A stretch of 64,000 nucleotides of DNA from Arthrobacter silviterrae (GTDB lineage: Bacteria > Actinomycetota > Actinomycetes > Actinomycetales > Micrococcaceae). Within the stretch, counting starts at the first letter, position 1; every line of letters begins with the position of its first letter. The notes beneath the pieces are model-generated. The model searched no databases. It was given only the letters and a program-made list of their open reading frames with translations, and was not told the DNA's origin. Positions 8,154 through 16,869 of the stretch are shown in pieces. A program made the translations under genes and the position numbers. The DNA lies in assembly GCF_011045165.1 (NCBI RefSeq), contig NZ_JAAKZI010000012.1, forward strand, positions 46,734 through 110,733. The letters are read 5' to 3'.

Positions 8154-10094
8154 ATGACACACCGAATCTGGCGCACAGCACTGGCGCTCCCGGCGGTCCT
8201 CGTCATCGCCGCCGGAGTCCCCGCCTCGGCTTTCGCTGGCACCGCCCCGGCGGGCACCGCAAGCACGGTCACAGCGAGCACCGACGACGCCTACACGCCC
8301 ACCATGATCATTCTTGATGCCTCCGGCTCCATGGCCACGCAGGATGCACCGGGTCCACGCATCGACGCCGCGAAGAACGCAGTCATTTCGCTCGTGGACC
8401 AATTGCCGAAGGGCGCCAATGTGGGGCTTGAGGTGTATGGCACCTCCACGGGTTCCGCCGCTTCGGACAAGCCCGCCGGCTGCCGCGACATCAAGATCCT
8501 CGCCCCCGTTGCCGCCGTCGACGGCAGCAAGATCAAGTCGGTCGTGTCAGGCATCAAGGCATCCGGCTACACCCCCATCGGCGCAGCCCTTGAAAAGGCC
8601 GCAGCCGCCCTGCCCCGGACCGGGCCCCGCTCCATTGTGCTGGTCTCCGACGGCATCGACACCTGCGCACCCCCGGACCCCTGCAAGGTGGCCAAGGACC
8701 TGAAAAGCCAGGGGCTTGACCTGGTGGTCCATACAGTGGGCTTCCGGGTTGATGACGCGGCCCGTTCACAGCTGTCCTGCATTGCCTCGGCCACCGGTGG
8801 CAGCTATTCGGACGTTGCCGGAGCAAGCGGCCTGGCCAAGGCACTGGAGCGCCGGGTCCAGTCAGCCATCAAACCGTACTCGGCCGTGGGGTCACCCATC
8901 AAGGGCACCGAGACTCCGGCAGGTGCCCCGCAACTTCAACCCGGGCAGTATGTGGATACGGCAGCAACACCCATAGGGAACACGCCCTACCCGCAGGCGT
9001 CTTCGAAGTACTACACCATCGACGTCCACAAGGGCGAGACCCCGTATCTGGCAGCAACCATTATCACGCCCTCCATCCCGCCCACGGGGTCCCTGCTGTC
9101 CGCCTCGCTGACACTGTCGTCGTCGGATCCCGGCGCTTGCCACTTCCAAAAGATGGCGCAGTCGCTCAACCTGCTCAAGAGCATCGAATCAACTACTGTG
9201 ACGCTCAGCCCGGGCGAGGTGGGAGGCCCCGATTGGCCCCAGGGATGCCCCACCGATGGGAATTTGCGCGTGAAGGTGGAACGCGGCGGCGATGCGTTCC
9301 ACGGACAGCCGCTGGCCATGGAACTGCTGTACCACGCTGAGCCGGCAGCCGATGCCTCCGGGCTGCCGGGCCCTGCAGCCAAGCAGCCGGCAATTGCGGT
9401 GGGCTCCGCCGGCGCCGCAACACCCATGCAGGCCGGCACCAGCTTCAACGATGCGCCACTGCTGAAACCGGGAAGCTACGCCGACTCGATAGTTCCCGGC
9501 GAATCCGTGTTCGTCAAAGTGCACTTGGAGTGGGGCCAGCGGCTTGCATACGCGTTCCACACGGGCGTTGCCCCGGGCTCATCCGGGCTGGGCGCCATCC
9601 TGGCCAGCTCAACCGCCAGCAGCCCGCTGCGCACCGACCTGGCCCTGAGCGAAACCACCGGTACCAATGCGTCGACAGATCTGGGCAGGCGGCCGGTCAC
9701 CTTGTCCGGCTCCGCCCTGGTTCCCGTTGAATACAACAACCGCCAGTCGCCTGATGCAGGAATCCAGGCCTACGCGATCGACGGCGACTACTACGTTCGC
9801 TTGAAGGCCGGACTTTCCACCACCGCCGGACAGTCCCCCGCCATCCCGTACACGCTTCAAATCGACGTTGTGGGCTCGCCCACGCAGGGCCCGAGCTACG
9901 CAGCAGCTGCGGGCCCCACCGATGCCCCGTCGACAACCCCGTCAAGCAAGGGCCAGTCACCCTCTTCGCCAGCCGCCAGCGGAGCGCCGGCCGGAAATGC
10001 CAGTTCCGCCACGCCCTGGGTGTGGATGGGGACCGGGTTTGCCGCGCTGCTCGCCGGGGCAGCCGCCTGGCTCGTGTTCCGCCGTCGTCCTTAA
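8154..10094 (+). CDS. Secreted, membrane-anchored von Willebrand factor A domain protein
   Basis: A 646-residue surface protein. Residues 1-30 are a Sec signal peptide (hydrophobic LALPAVLVIAAGVPASAFAG). A VWA domain follows from about residue 45, with a complete MIDAS start DASGS (in TMIILDASGSMATQDAPG) and VLVSDGIDTCAPP, so it should bind a divalent metal and a protein ligand. The rest is beta-rich extracellular sequence, then a Ser/Thr/Pro-rich stalk (about 585-620) and a C-terminal transmembrane helix ending in RRRP. The ATG at 8154 follows an AGGAGG site 10 nt upstream; the longer in-frame extension lacks a signal-peptide logic. It is divergent from an XRE regulator. Ligand unknown; adhesion or envelope function is likely. 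Confidence 0.85.
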   Translation: MTHRIWRTALALPAVLVIAAGVPASAFAGTAPAGTASTVTASTDDAYTPTMIILDASGSMATQDAPGPRIDAAKNAVISLVDQLPKGANVGLEVYGTSTGSAASDKPAGCRDIKILAPVAAVDGSKIKSVVSGIKASGYTPIGAALEKAAAALPRTGPRSIVLVSDGIDTCAPPDPCKVAKDLKSQGLDLVVHTVGFRVDDAARSQLSCIASATGGSYSDVAGASGLAKALERRVQSAIKPYSAVGSPIKGTETPAGAPQLQPGQYVDTAATPIGNTPYPQASSKYYTIDVHKGETPYLAATIITPSIPPTGSLLSASLTLSSSDPGACHFQKMAQSLNLLKSIESTTVTLSPGEVGGPDWPQGCPTDGNLRVKVERGGDAFHGQPLAMELLYHAEPAADASGLPGPAAKQPAIAVGSAGAATPMQAGTSFNDAPLLKPGSYADSIVPGESVFVKVHLEWGQRLAYAFHTGVAPGSSGLGAILASSTASSPLRTDLALSETTGTNASTDLGRRPVTLSGSALVPVEYNNRQSPDAGIQAYAIDGDYYVRLKAGLSTTAGQSPAIPYTLQIDVVGSPTQGPSYAAAAGPTDAPSTTPSSKGQSPSSPAASGAPAGNASSATPWVWMGTGFAALLAGAAAWLVFRRRP

Positions 10095-11353
10095 GGGTGC
10101 CCGTCAGGGCCAAGCCACAGATAGCTGCCCCCCTGGCGCGTGCAAACCATTCGCACCCCGTTGATGGTGGTGGCGTTGCCTTCCTCCTGCCAGCCGCAGC
10201 CCGGGTTCGCCATGCCGGACGGCGGGACGGCGGGGGTCGAGGCCGTTTGCCCGGGATGGGGAGCTGGCTGCTGTGCCACGTTGCCGTACAGCTCCACGGC
10301 ACCAATGGCCCCCGCGGCCAAAAGCAACACTCCGACGCCGGTCCAGAGCAGGGCGGCCCTGCGCCTCACCCCACCAGTCGACGGCGACCATGGCCGGGCC
10401 GCCCGCCCCGCACCAGTCCCCGCGTCAACGATCCGCCCGCCCTCCACGAAGGGCCCGGAAATGACCCGGGTTTCCGGGGGCGCCGCGGGGACGTCTCCAA
10501 GGTCCGTGGTCCGCCCCGGCGGATGCCCGTTGGAGGCCAGCTGCTCAAGGACCTCCACGGGTTCGCCGTCCCGGGTCCGCGGCTGATCATCCCTGCCGGC
10601 AGCAGCCAGCAACGCCCGGGCAGCCGTGGCCGACGGCGGCCGAAGCGCAGGATCCGGCTCCCGCAATGCACCCAGCACTGCCCGCAGCGCCGGGTCCCGC
10701 ACCTCCGCGCCCTCGCGGCGCCCTGCCAGATCAGGTTCCACACCGGACAGCAGCGCCTCGGCAAGCTGGCCCGCCGCGTACAGGTCCTGCCCCTGGTGCG
10801 GCCCGGACAATCCCCGGCTTACCTCCGGGGCCAGGTAGCCTGGCGTGCCGAACACGGCGCCGGTTTCCGTCAGGCGCGGATCCTTCAACCCGACGGCGAG
10901 GCCAAAATCTGTCAGCAGGATGTCCATCCTCCCGGAACCGGTGGGCTCCAGGAGGACATTGGCCGTTTTCACGTCCCGGTGGACCAGCCCCGCACCGTGA
11001 ACGTGCTCAAGGGCTTCCAAAAGTTGGTCAAGGACCACGGCCGCAGTGCCCTCCGCCAGCGGCCCATAGTCGCCCAGGAGGGTGCTCAGCGGGCCTCCCG
11101 AGACCAGTTTGCTCGCTATCACGACGGCATCGTCCTCGGCAGCCCAGGCATAGGGGGCCAGCACATGGGGCCCAACAACCCGGATCGACTGCTCCCGGAC
11201 GAAGCGCAGCAAATCGCCCGCATCCCTGCGCCGCAACACCTTCGCGGCGCACTCTGTCCCAGTGCGCCGGTCAAAGGCACGCCAGATCACGCCGCTTCCC
11301 CCTCGGGCGATGGGATCCTCCAGCGCAAACCGCCCGGCAATCACGTCGGTCAT
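10091..11353 (-). CDS. Membrane Ser/Thr protein kinase (PknB-like)
   Basis: A 420-residue eukaryotic-type kinase. The Gly-rich loop (IARGGSGVIWRAF), the ATP-binding Lys in CAAKVL (Lys38), HRDVKTANVLL, DFG (LTDFGLAVG) and APE (GYLAPEV) are all intact, so it should be active. A proline-rich juxtamembrane region follows, then one membrane helix (TGVGVLLLAAGAIGAVELYG) and a short external tail of about 70 residues with two Cys (CGWQEE and VRMVCTRQGG), which may be a small sensor. ATG 11353 was preferred; an in-frame ATG at 11362 is possible. Upstream in-frame codons are only the shadow of the divergent gene. Its stop overlaps that of the VWA gene (TTAA). Substrates unknown. Confidence 0.87.
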   Translation of the reverse strand: MTDVIAGRFALEDPIARGGSGVIWRAFDRRTGTECAAKVLRRRDAGDLLRFVREQSIRVVGPHVLAPYAWAAEDDAVVIASKLVSGGPLSTLLGDYGPLAEGTAAVVLDQLLEALEHVHGAGLVHRDVKTANVLLEPTGSGRMDILLTDFGLAVGLKDPRLTETGAVFGTPGYLAPEVSRGLSGPHQGQDLYAAGQLAEALLSGVEPDLAGRREGAEVRDPALRAVLGALREPDPALRPPSATAARALLAAAGRDDQPRTRDGEPVEVLEQLASNGHPPGRTTDLGDVPAAPPETRVISGPFVEGGRIVDAGTGAGRAARPWSPSTGGVRRRAALLWTGVGVLLLAAGAIGAVELYGNVAQQPAPHPGQTASTPAVPPSGMANPGCGWQEEGNATTINGVRMVCTRQGGSYLWLGPDGHP

Positions 11354-11455
11354 GGTCTCCATTATTGCCGCCACGGCCTTCCCCCGGTCAAAGACGGGGT
11401 GATCCGGATGACGGTGCCTACCCGCAGCTGCCCGGAGCGACGTAGCCTTGACCCC

Positions 11456-12463
11456 ATGAACAGGATCCTGCTTGGAGACAATCTTGAAGTGAGTCCGCTG
11501 GGCTTTGGCGGCATGGCACTGACCCCCGTCTACGGCGCGGTGGACCCGGCGGAGGCCCTCCAAACCCTCCACCATGCCGTGGACGCGGGCGTGACCTTCA
11601 TTGACACGGCCAACATCTACGGGGGCGGTTCCAATGAGGAGCTCATCGCCCAGCTGCTGAAGACCCGGCGGAACGAAGTCCAGCTGGCCACCAAGTTCGC
11701 GCTGGTGGGCAGCCCGGCCACGGGATATTCGGACATCCGCGGGGACGCCGCCCACGTCAGGGAAGCCATCGACGAATCCCTCCGCAGGCTCGGCACCGAC
11801 TCCGTTGACCTGTACTACATGCACCGCCGCGACGTCCGCGTGCCCCTCGAGGAGACCGTTGGCGCCATGGCGGAACTGGTGGCGGCCGGCAAGGTCCGCC
11901 ACCTGGGCCTGTCCGAGGTCACCGCGGAGGAGCTCCGCACGGCCCACGCCGTCCACCCCATTGCGGCAGTCCAAAGCGAATGGTCCATCTGGAGCCGCGA
12001 CGTGGAGGCCCATGTGGTCCCCGCCGCGGCCGAACTCGGCGTTGGGCTGGTCCCCTATTCCCCGCTGGGCCGCGGCTTCCTCACCGGCACCATCCACGCG
12101 CAGGATTTGGGCCCGGGCGACTTCCGCCACAACATCCCCCGCTTCGCCGAGGGCGCGCTGGAGGCGAACCAGCAAATGGCCGACGCCGTTCGGCAGGTCG
12201 CGGGCGAACTCACCCGGGCGCTGGGCAGGGAAACAACGCCGGCGCAGGTGGCCCTGGCCTGGCTGTACGGGCAGGGCCGGGCCTTCGGGCTTGCCGTGGT
12301 GCCCATCCCTGGCACGCGGCGGGCCGAACGGATTGACGAAAACCTGGGCGCACTGGCCCTTGAGCTGAGCCCGGCGCAACGGGAGGTCCTCGGGAAGGCG
12401 GCAGACGCCGTCGTCGGTTTCCGCGCCCAAGACCCAAGCTGGGTTTCGCAGGGGCGTGAATAG
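11456..12463 (+). CDS. Aldo/keto reductase, second copy
   Basis: A 335-residue NADPH-dependent aldo/keto reductase. Catalytic-type residues are the Asp and Tyr of FIDTANIYGGGSNEE, Lys in LATKFALVG and His in DLYYMHRRDVRVP; the cofactor motif is PIPGTRRAERIDENL. It shares overall form with the reductase at 3085-4068 (same SPLGRGFLTG segment), so the two are paralogues. The ATG lies 7 nt after TAGCCT (11443-11448), a leaderless pattern. A small membrane protein and a HutD-like gene follow in the same direction. Substrate unknown. Confidence 0.92.
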   Translation: MNRILLGDNLEVSPLGFGGMALTPVYGAVDPAEALQTLHHAVDAGVTFIDTANIYGGGSNEELIAQLLKTRRNEVQLATKFALVGSPATGYSDIRGDAAHVREAIDESLRRLGTDSVDLYYMHRRDVRVPLEETVGAMAELVAAGKVRHLGLSEVTAEELRTAHAVHPIAAVQSEWSIWSRDVEAHVVPAAAELGVGLVPYSPLGRGFLTGTIHAQDLGPGDFRHNIPRFAEGALEANQQMADAVRQVAGELTRALGRETTPAQVALAWLYGQGRAFGLAVVPIPGTRRAERIDENLGALALELSPAQREVLGKAADAVVGFRAQDPSWVSQGRE

Positions 12464-12488
12464 GGGCGAAACCGCGTAAGCTGGGGCC

Positions 12489-12722
12489 ATGCGCAACAAA
12501 GCCGATTGGCTGGACATCGTGGTGAGCTTCGCCAGTTTTGCGGCCATGATCATGGTCCTGTCCCTGGCCCGCTTTTCGCTGCCCCTGAAGATTTTCCTGG
12601 CGTTTGGCGTCTCGATTGCGATCACCAGCGGCTGGGCCTACTACAAGCGGAAAACACGCAAGCGCCGCTCCGACCCCAAGCGCCTGCACGTTTACAGCGT
12701 CAAGAACGTGGACGACAAGTAG
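12489..12722 (+). CDS. Small two-helix membrane protein
   Basis: A 77-residue protein with two hydrophobic segments (about 9-26 and 32-49) and a strongly basic C-terminal tail (YYKRKTRKRRSDPKRLHVYS), so the tail should face the cytoplasm. The ATG lies 6 nt after TAAGCT (12477-12482), a leaderless start. Its TAG stop shares one base with the GTG of the next gene, so translation of the two is probably coupled. No family is recognised and function is unknown. Confidence 0.7.
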   Translation: MRNKADWLDIVVSFASFAAMIMVLSLARFSLPLKIFLAFGVSIAITSGWAYYKRKTRKRRSDPKRLHVYSVKNVDDK

Positions 12723-13264
12723 TGGGGATCATTCGCTACGCGGCGTTGAAGGCTGCCCCGTGGGCCAATGGCGGCGGTGTCACCCGGCAGGTGGCTGCGG
12801 GCCCGGACCCCGCGAACTGGGACTGGCGCATCAGCATTGCCGAAGTGGCCAAGGCCGGGGCGTTTTCAGCGTTTCCCGGCATGGAGCGGATCATCACCAT
12901 CATTGACGGCGAACTCATTGCCCTGACCGTGGACGGTGCCGAACGGGCCGTCGAAAAGTTCCGCCCGTTCCGCTTTTCCGGGGACTCCGACACCTCCGCC
13001 ACCCTGCCCACGGGCGCGCTGAAGGACCTCAACCTCATCACCCGGCGCGGGGCCTTCGCGGGCCACGCCACCATCCTGGAACTGTCCAAGAAGCGCCCGC
13101 ACCCCGTGTTTGCCGGCCAGTATGCCGTGCTGCTGCAGGGATCGGCCACCGTCTCGCCTGCCGATGAGGCGCTGGCCAGGTTTGACACCGTGGTGGGTTC
13201 CGATGACGCTCCGGAGATTTCCGGCCGCGGCTTCCTGGCCGTGCTGAGCATCGACCGGGCCTGA
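12722..13264 (+). CDS. HutD/Ves family cupin-like protein
   Basis: A 180-residue HutD/Ves family protein. The family hallmark near the N terminus, APWANGGGVTRQVAAGPD, is followed by WDWRISIAEVAKAGAFSAFP and the ERIITIIDGELIAL strand. HutD proteins are linked to histidine use and Ves to a cold-induced gene in E. coli; the biochemical role is not established. No hut gene is nearby, so this copy cannot be tied to histidine. The GTG start overlaps the stop of the preceding small membrane protein gene by one base, which fixes the start and suggests translational coupling. Confidence 0.82.
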   Translation: MGIIRYAALKAAPWANGGGVTRQVAAGPDPANWDWRISIAEVAKAGAFSAFPGMERIITIIDGELIALTVDGAERAVEKFRPFRFSGDSDTSATLPTGALKDLNLITRRGAFAGHATILELSKKRPHPVFAGQYAVLLQGSATVSPADEALARFDTVVGSDDAPEISGRGFLAVLSIDRA

Positions 13265-13289
13265 CCTTCGCCCGAAGTGGTCCAGCGGG

Positions 13290-13493
13290 CTAGGGCGTGC
13301 CGTTCCGGTCCCACACAACGCGGATCTTGACGCCGCCGCGCGAGGTATGTTCCACGTGCGTCTTGATCTGGGACTGCGGCGCACCCATTTCGGCGATCTT
13401 GTGCTCATAGTCAGCCACCAGCACGGCCAGCGACTCATCGGTCCACTCGCCTTCGGGGACAAGGGTTGAAATCTCCACATCGTCTGACGCCAT
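13290..13493 (-). CDS. Small acidic protein of unknown function
   Basis: A 67-residue protein, mixed alpha/beta in look (acidic N terminus SDDVEISTLVPEGEW, then a helix LAVLVADYEHKIAEMGAP and strands HVEHTSRGGVKIRVVWDR). The ATG at 13493 has GGGAG nine bases upstream; longer in-frame starts run into the leader of the divergent antiporter gene and look non-coding. It lies convergent to the HutD-like gene. No family recognised. Confidence 0.6.
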   Translation of the reverse strand: MASDDVEISTLVPEGEWTDESLAVLVADYEHKIAEMGAPQSQIKTHVEHTSRGGVKIRVVWDRNGTP

Positions 13494-13619
13494 GGCCGTA
13501 GCTCCCGTCACTAGCTGCGCCAGCACCCCTTGCAGCGGGCTGGCCGTGAACTCCACGGTAAATCCTTCGGCGCAGCCGTGCAATAGGCTATGGACCACCA
13601 TCACATTCCAGGAGGCGGC

Positions 13620-14765
13620 ATGGGATTTCCGGGGTTGGCACTCATTTGCGTGGCCGCACTGCTGGGCCCGCTCCTGGCGCTTCCCCGCAAGTGGCACATC
13701 CCGGTGGTGATCGGCGAGCTGCTGGCGGGGATCATCGTCGGGCGCACCGGGCTGAACCTGGTGAATCCGGCCGAGCCCACCTTCACCTTCCTGGCCGACA
13801 TGGGCTTTGCGCTCGTCATGTTCGTGGCGGGCAGCCACGTCCCCGTCCGCGACCGGCAAATCCGTGCGGCCCTGGGCAGCGGCGCCGTGCGCCTCCTGGC
13901 GGTGGCCGCAGTCGCAGCCGCGGCGGGCATCGGCCTGGCTGCCTTATTCGGCAACGGTCACGCACCCCTCTACATTGTCCTGCTGGCGTCTTCCTCCGCC
14001 GCCCTGGTGCTGCCGATTGTGGGCTCCCTGAAGCTCTCCGGCCCGCCCGTCCTGGCCATGACGGCGCAGGTGGCCATGGCAGACACTCTCGCCATCACCG
14101 CCCTGCCCCTGGCACTCAACCCGGCAACGGCCGGCCGTGCGGCGCTTGGTTCGGCAGCCGTGTTGGCGAGTGCCGCCGTCGTGCTTGTCATTTTGCGCCG
14201 GGCGGACCGGGAGGGGCTGCGGCGGCGCGTCCACAGGCTCTCCGAGAACCGCAAGTTCGCCCTGGAGCTCAGGATCCAGCTGGCCGTGCTGTTCGCGCTG
14301 GCCGGGCTGGCGGTCTGGAGCCATGTGTCGATCATGCTCGCCGGGTTCGCGTTCGGGCTGGCGGTTTCGGCGGTGGGCGAACCGCGGCGCCTGGCACACC
14401 AGCTCTTTGCCCTGACGGAGGGGTTTCTGGGGCCGCTGTTCTTCCTGTGGCTGGGCGCGTCCCTGGACCTGGGCGAGCTGGGCACACACCCGCAAATGCT
14501 CCTGCTGGGGCTGGCGCTTGGCGTGGGGGCCATCGGAGTGCATTCGGTGTCGCGGTTTTTCGGGCTGCCGCTGCCACTGGGCGTGCTGTCGGCATCACAG
14601 CTGGGCGTGCCGATTGCCGCCGCGACCATCGGGCTCCAACAAAACCTGCTGGCCCCGGGCGAACCCGCCGCGCTGGTCCTGGGGGCCCTGGTCACCATGG
14701 CTGCCGCCACCGTTGCCGGGGCGGTGCAGTCCCGGGCCGGCGCTGCGGCTGGCGCCAAGGGTTAG
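13620..14765 (+). CDS. CPA2-type cation:proton antiporter
   Basis: A 381-residue membrane antiporter of the KefB/NapA (CPA2) kind with about 11-12 helices. The first helices carry HIPVVIGELLAGIIVGRTGLN and FLADMGFALVMFVAGSHV, matching the family's Na+/H+ exchanger domain; a later LWLGASLDLGELG is the usual conserved segment. There is no RCK/TrkA domain, unlike the KhtTU-like pair at 58.7-60.4 kb. ATG 13620 was chosen because GGAGG sits 4 nt upstream and a TAGGCT box at 13584-13589 would start the mRNA near 13596, too late for the upstream ATG at 13590. The transported ion is unknown. Confidence 0.85.
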   Translation: MGFPGLALICVAALLGPLLALPRKWHIPVVIGELLAGIIVGRTGLNLVNPAEPTFTFLADMGFALVMFVAGSHVPVRDRQIRAALGSGAVRLLAVAAVAAAAGIGLAALFGNGHAPLYIVLLASSSAALVLPIVGSLKLSGPPVLAMTAQVAMADTLAITALPLALNPATAGRAALGSAAVLASAAVVLVILRRADREGLRRRVHRLSENRKFALELRIQLAVLFALAGLAVWSHVSIMLAGFAFGLAVSAVGEPRRLAHQLFALTEGFLGPLFFLWLGASLDLGELGTHPQMLLLGLALGVGAIGVHSVSRFFGLPLPLGVLSASQLGVPIAAATIGLQQNLLAPGEPAALVLGALVTMAAATVAGAVQSRAGAAAGAKG

Positions 14766-14783
14766 GCCGGCGCTGCGCAGCCG

Positions 14784-14832
14784 TTAACGCACGACGCCGG
14801 CACCCCAGTTGGGTGCCGGCGCGTTGCGTTAA
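14784..14832. terminator. Bidirectional terminator hairpin
   Basis: A large inverted repeat lies between the convergent antiporter and helicase genes. The core is GCCGGCACCC, a 5-nt loop CAGTT, and GGGTGCCGGC; an outer arm TTAACGCA (14784-14791) pairs with TGCGTTAA (14825-14832). Such a stem at a convergent junction should stop transcription from both sides. Confidence 0.8.
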
Positions 14833-14842
14833 GCGGTGGGGA

Positions 14843-16537
14843 CTAGCGGCCGCGGCGCTGGTTCGACGCAGGGGCCGAGGCGCGGCGGGAGCCGCCGGCG
14901 CGGGCCGGGCGACCGGAGCCGCCGCCGTTGGCGTTGTAGCTGCCGCCGGAGGTGCCGCCCGTGTTGGAGGACCACACGGCTCCCGTGCCGGCAGCGCGGG
15001 ATGCGCTGCGCGGGGCGTCGTTGCTGTGGGAGGAACCGCGGTGTGCGGAGCCCTGCGGGGCGCGGTTGCTGCGGGCCACATCGCCGTCACGGGCGGGGCG
15101 TCCCTCGCCGGCCGCGCGGGCCGGGCGCCCGGCGCCGCCAAAGCGGGCCGACTGCGGCTGGCCTTCACGGCGCTCCGAGCGGTTGCCTGCGGCAGGGGCG
15201 TCGGCGGAAACGCGTCCACGTCCGCCGCGGCCGCCACGGCCGCCGGCGGTGGGGGCTGCGCCCGAGCGGGCGCGCTTGCGCTGGGCGTTGGCACCCGTGG
15301 AGGTGCCGCCGCCTTCGGCCGGACGCTTGGCTGCCAGGAGGGCCGCGCGGGTGCGTGGGTCAATCTTGTCGGCAACGTCGCCCACCAGTGTGGCGATGAC
15401 CGGCGAACTGGCGGTGACGCGCTCAAAGTTCACGTCCACGCCGGCTGCCCTCATGAGCTTCTTGACGTCGCCCTGCTGCTCGGGCAGCGTCAGGGTGACC
15501 ACCACGCCGTCGGAGCCGGCACGGGCCGTGCGGCCGGAGCGGTGCAGGTACGCCTTGTGCTCCGTGGGCGGGTCAACGTGGATGACCAGTTCAATGTCGT
15601 CCACGTGCACGCCGCGGGCGGCAACGTCGGTGGCGACCAGGACGCGGACGCCGCCGGTGGAGAACTCGGCCAGGTTCCGGTCGCGGGCGTTCTGCGAGAG
15701 GTTTCCGTGCAGGTCGACGGCGGGGATGCCGGCGTCGGTCAGGGTCTTGGCCAGCTTGCGGGCGTGGTGCTTGGTGCGCATGAACAGGATGCGGCGCCCG
15801 GCACCCGAGGCCAGTTCCACGAGAACCTGCTTCTTGACGGTCTGGTCATTGACCACCAGCACGTGGTGCTCCATGGTGGAAACGGCGGCCTTGGCCTCGT
15901 CCACCGAGTGCGTGAGCTGGTTGGAGAGGTAGCGCTGGACAATCTTGTCCACACCGTTGTCCAGCGTGGCGGAGAACAGCATGCGCTGGCCCTGGGTGGG
16001 CGTGGTGTCCAGCAGGCGCTTGACGACGGGGAGGAAGCCGAGGTCGGCCATGTGGTCGGCCTCGTCCAGGACCGTGATCTCCACGCTTTCCAGCGAGACG
16101 ACGCGCTGCTTCATCAGGTCTTCGAGGCGGCCCGGGCAGGCAATGACAATGTCGACGCCGGCGCGCAGCGCCTTTTCCTGACGGGCCTGGGAGACGCCGC
16201 CGTAGATGACGGTGGTGTTCAGGCCCATGGCCTTGGCCAGCGGCTCGATGGTGTTGTTCAGCTGGGTGGCCAGCTCGCGCGTGGGCGCCAGGACCAGGCC
16301 CAAGGGGCGGCCGGGCTTGCGGAAGTACGGGGCCTCGCGCTCGGCCAAACGGGCCACGAGCGGGATGGCGAAGGCAATGGTCTTGCCGGAGCCGGTGCGG
16401 CCGCGGCCCAAGACGTCCCGGCCGGCCAACGTGTCCGGAAGGGTCTTGACCTGGATGGGGAATGCTTCCTCAATGCCATTGGAGGCAAGCGAAGCAACAA
16501 TTTCCTTGGGCGCGCCAAGGGCAGCAAAAGTTGTCAT
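14843..16537 (-). CDS. DEAD-box ATP-dependent RNA helicase
   Basis: A 564-residue DEAD-box helicase. All core motifs are visible: Q motif (FPIQVKTLPDTLAGRD), Walker A GRGRTGSGKT, PTRELA, DEAD in VLDEADHM, SAT (LFSATLD), then the second RecA domain with VLVATDVAARGVH and HRSGRTARAG. From about residue 415 to the end the protein is a Gly/Arg/Ala/Ser-rich low-complexity tail with many RGG/GGRGG-like steps, expected to bind RNA and possibly drive condensates. It probably acts in rRNA maturation, RNA decay or cold adaptation, as RhlE/CsdA relatives do. A GAAGGA site precedes the ATG. The gap upstream is long (331 bp), leaving room for a long 5' leader such as cold-shock helicase genes have. Confidence 0.93.
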   Translation of the reverse strand: MTTFAALGAPKEIVASLASNGIEEAFPIQVKTLPDTLAGRDVLGRGRTGSGKTIAFAIPLVARLAEREAPYFRKPGRPLGLVLAPTRELATQLNNTIEPLAKAMGLNTTVIYGGVSQARQEKALRAGVDIVIACPGRLEDLMKQRVVSLESVEITVLDEADHMADLGFLPVVKRLLDTTPTQGQRMLFSATLDNGVDKIVQRYLSNQLTHSVDEAKAAVSTMEHHVLVVNDQTVKKQVLVELASGAGRRILFMRTKHHARKLAKTLTDAGIPAVDLHGNLSQNARDRNLAEFSTGGVRVLVATDVAARGVHVDDIELVIHVDPPTEHKAYLHRSGRTARAGSDGVVVTLTLPEQQGDVKKLMRAAGVDVNFERVTASSPVIATLVGDVADKIDPRTRAALLAAKRPAEGGGTSTGANAQRKRARSGAAPTAGGRGGRGGRGRVSADAPAAGNRSERREGQPQSARFGGAGRPARAAGEGRPARDGDVARSNRAPQGSAHRGSSHSNDAPRSASRAAGTGAVWSSNTGGTSGGSYNANGGGSGRPARAGGSRRASAPASNQRRGR

Positions 16538-16784
16538 GTAAAGAGGGAATCCTTCTTAAGGCGGTTCAACGGCCCACGATCAGTTTTGACCACGGGTTCG
16601 CCGATTCAATGCCAGAGCGTGTCAACCGCGGATGCACGGTGCAAAACCAGTGCGGTGCAATTCAGTGCGGGACAAGTTGAATGCGTTCATCGACGCAGAA
16701 TGCGCAAGATACGCATTAAGTATTCCCATAGTAGCAGTGGCACGACGCCGGATGGTCACCCAGGTGGGGCATCTCACCTTTTGT
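16538..16784. other. Upstream region of the helicase gene
   Basis: About 250 bp with no credible gene. It is less GC-rich than its surroundings (AT-rich stretch near 16700-16735) and is the expected site of the helicase promoter and 5' leader on the - strand. I could not fix a -35/-10 pair with confidence. Short open frames that cross it on the + strand do not have coding character. Confidence 0.4.
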
Positions 16785-16869
16785 CACTTGGCAAGTGGAG
16801 CACCGCAGGCGGCCAATCGTGCGCCACTTGGCAAGTGGCGCGCCGCCAGGGTCCAATCGGGCTCCACTT
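16785..16869. repeat. 40-bp tandem repeat with internal palindrome
   Basis: Two copies of a 40-bp unit (16785-16824 and 16825-16864) and the start of a third (CACTT at 16865). Each full unit opens with the perfect inverted repeat CACTTG-G-CAAGTG and later carries CCAATCG. The third start runs into the stop codon of the AsnC-family gene on the - strand. It could be a terminator/protein-binding array; no family known to me matches. Confidence 0.65.

Noticed and set aside
11354..12625. N-terminal 424-codon extension of the Ser/Thr kinase frame
   Set aside because: It runs antisense through the aldo/keto reductase gene; kinase homology starts at about 11353.
13590..13619. Earlier ATG (13590) for the CPA2 antiporter giving an N-terminal MDHHHIPGGG
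   Set aside because: TAGGCT at 13584-13589 would place the transcript start after that ATG, and GGAGG directly precedes the ATG at 13620.
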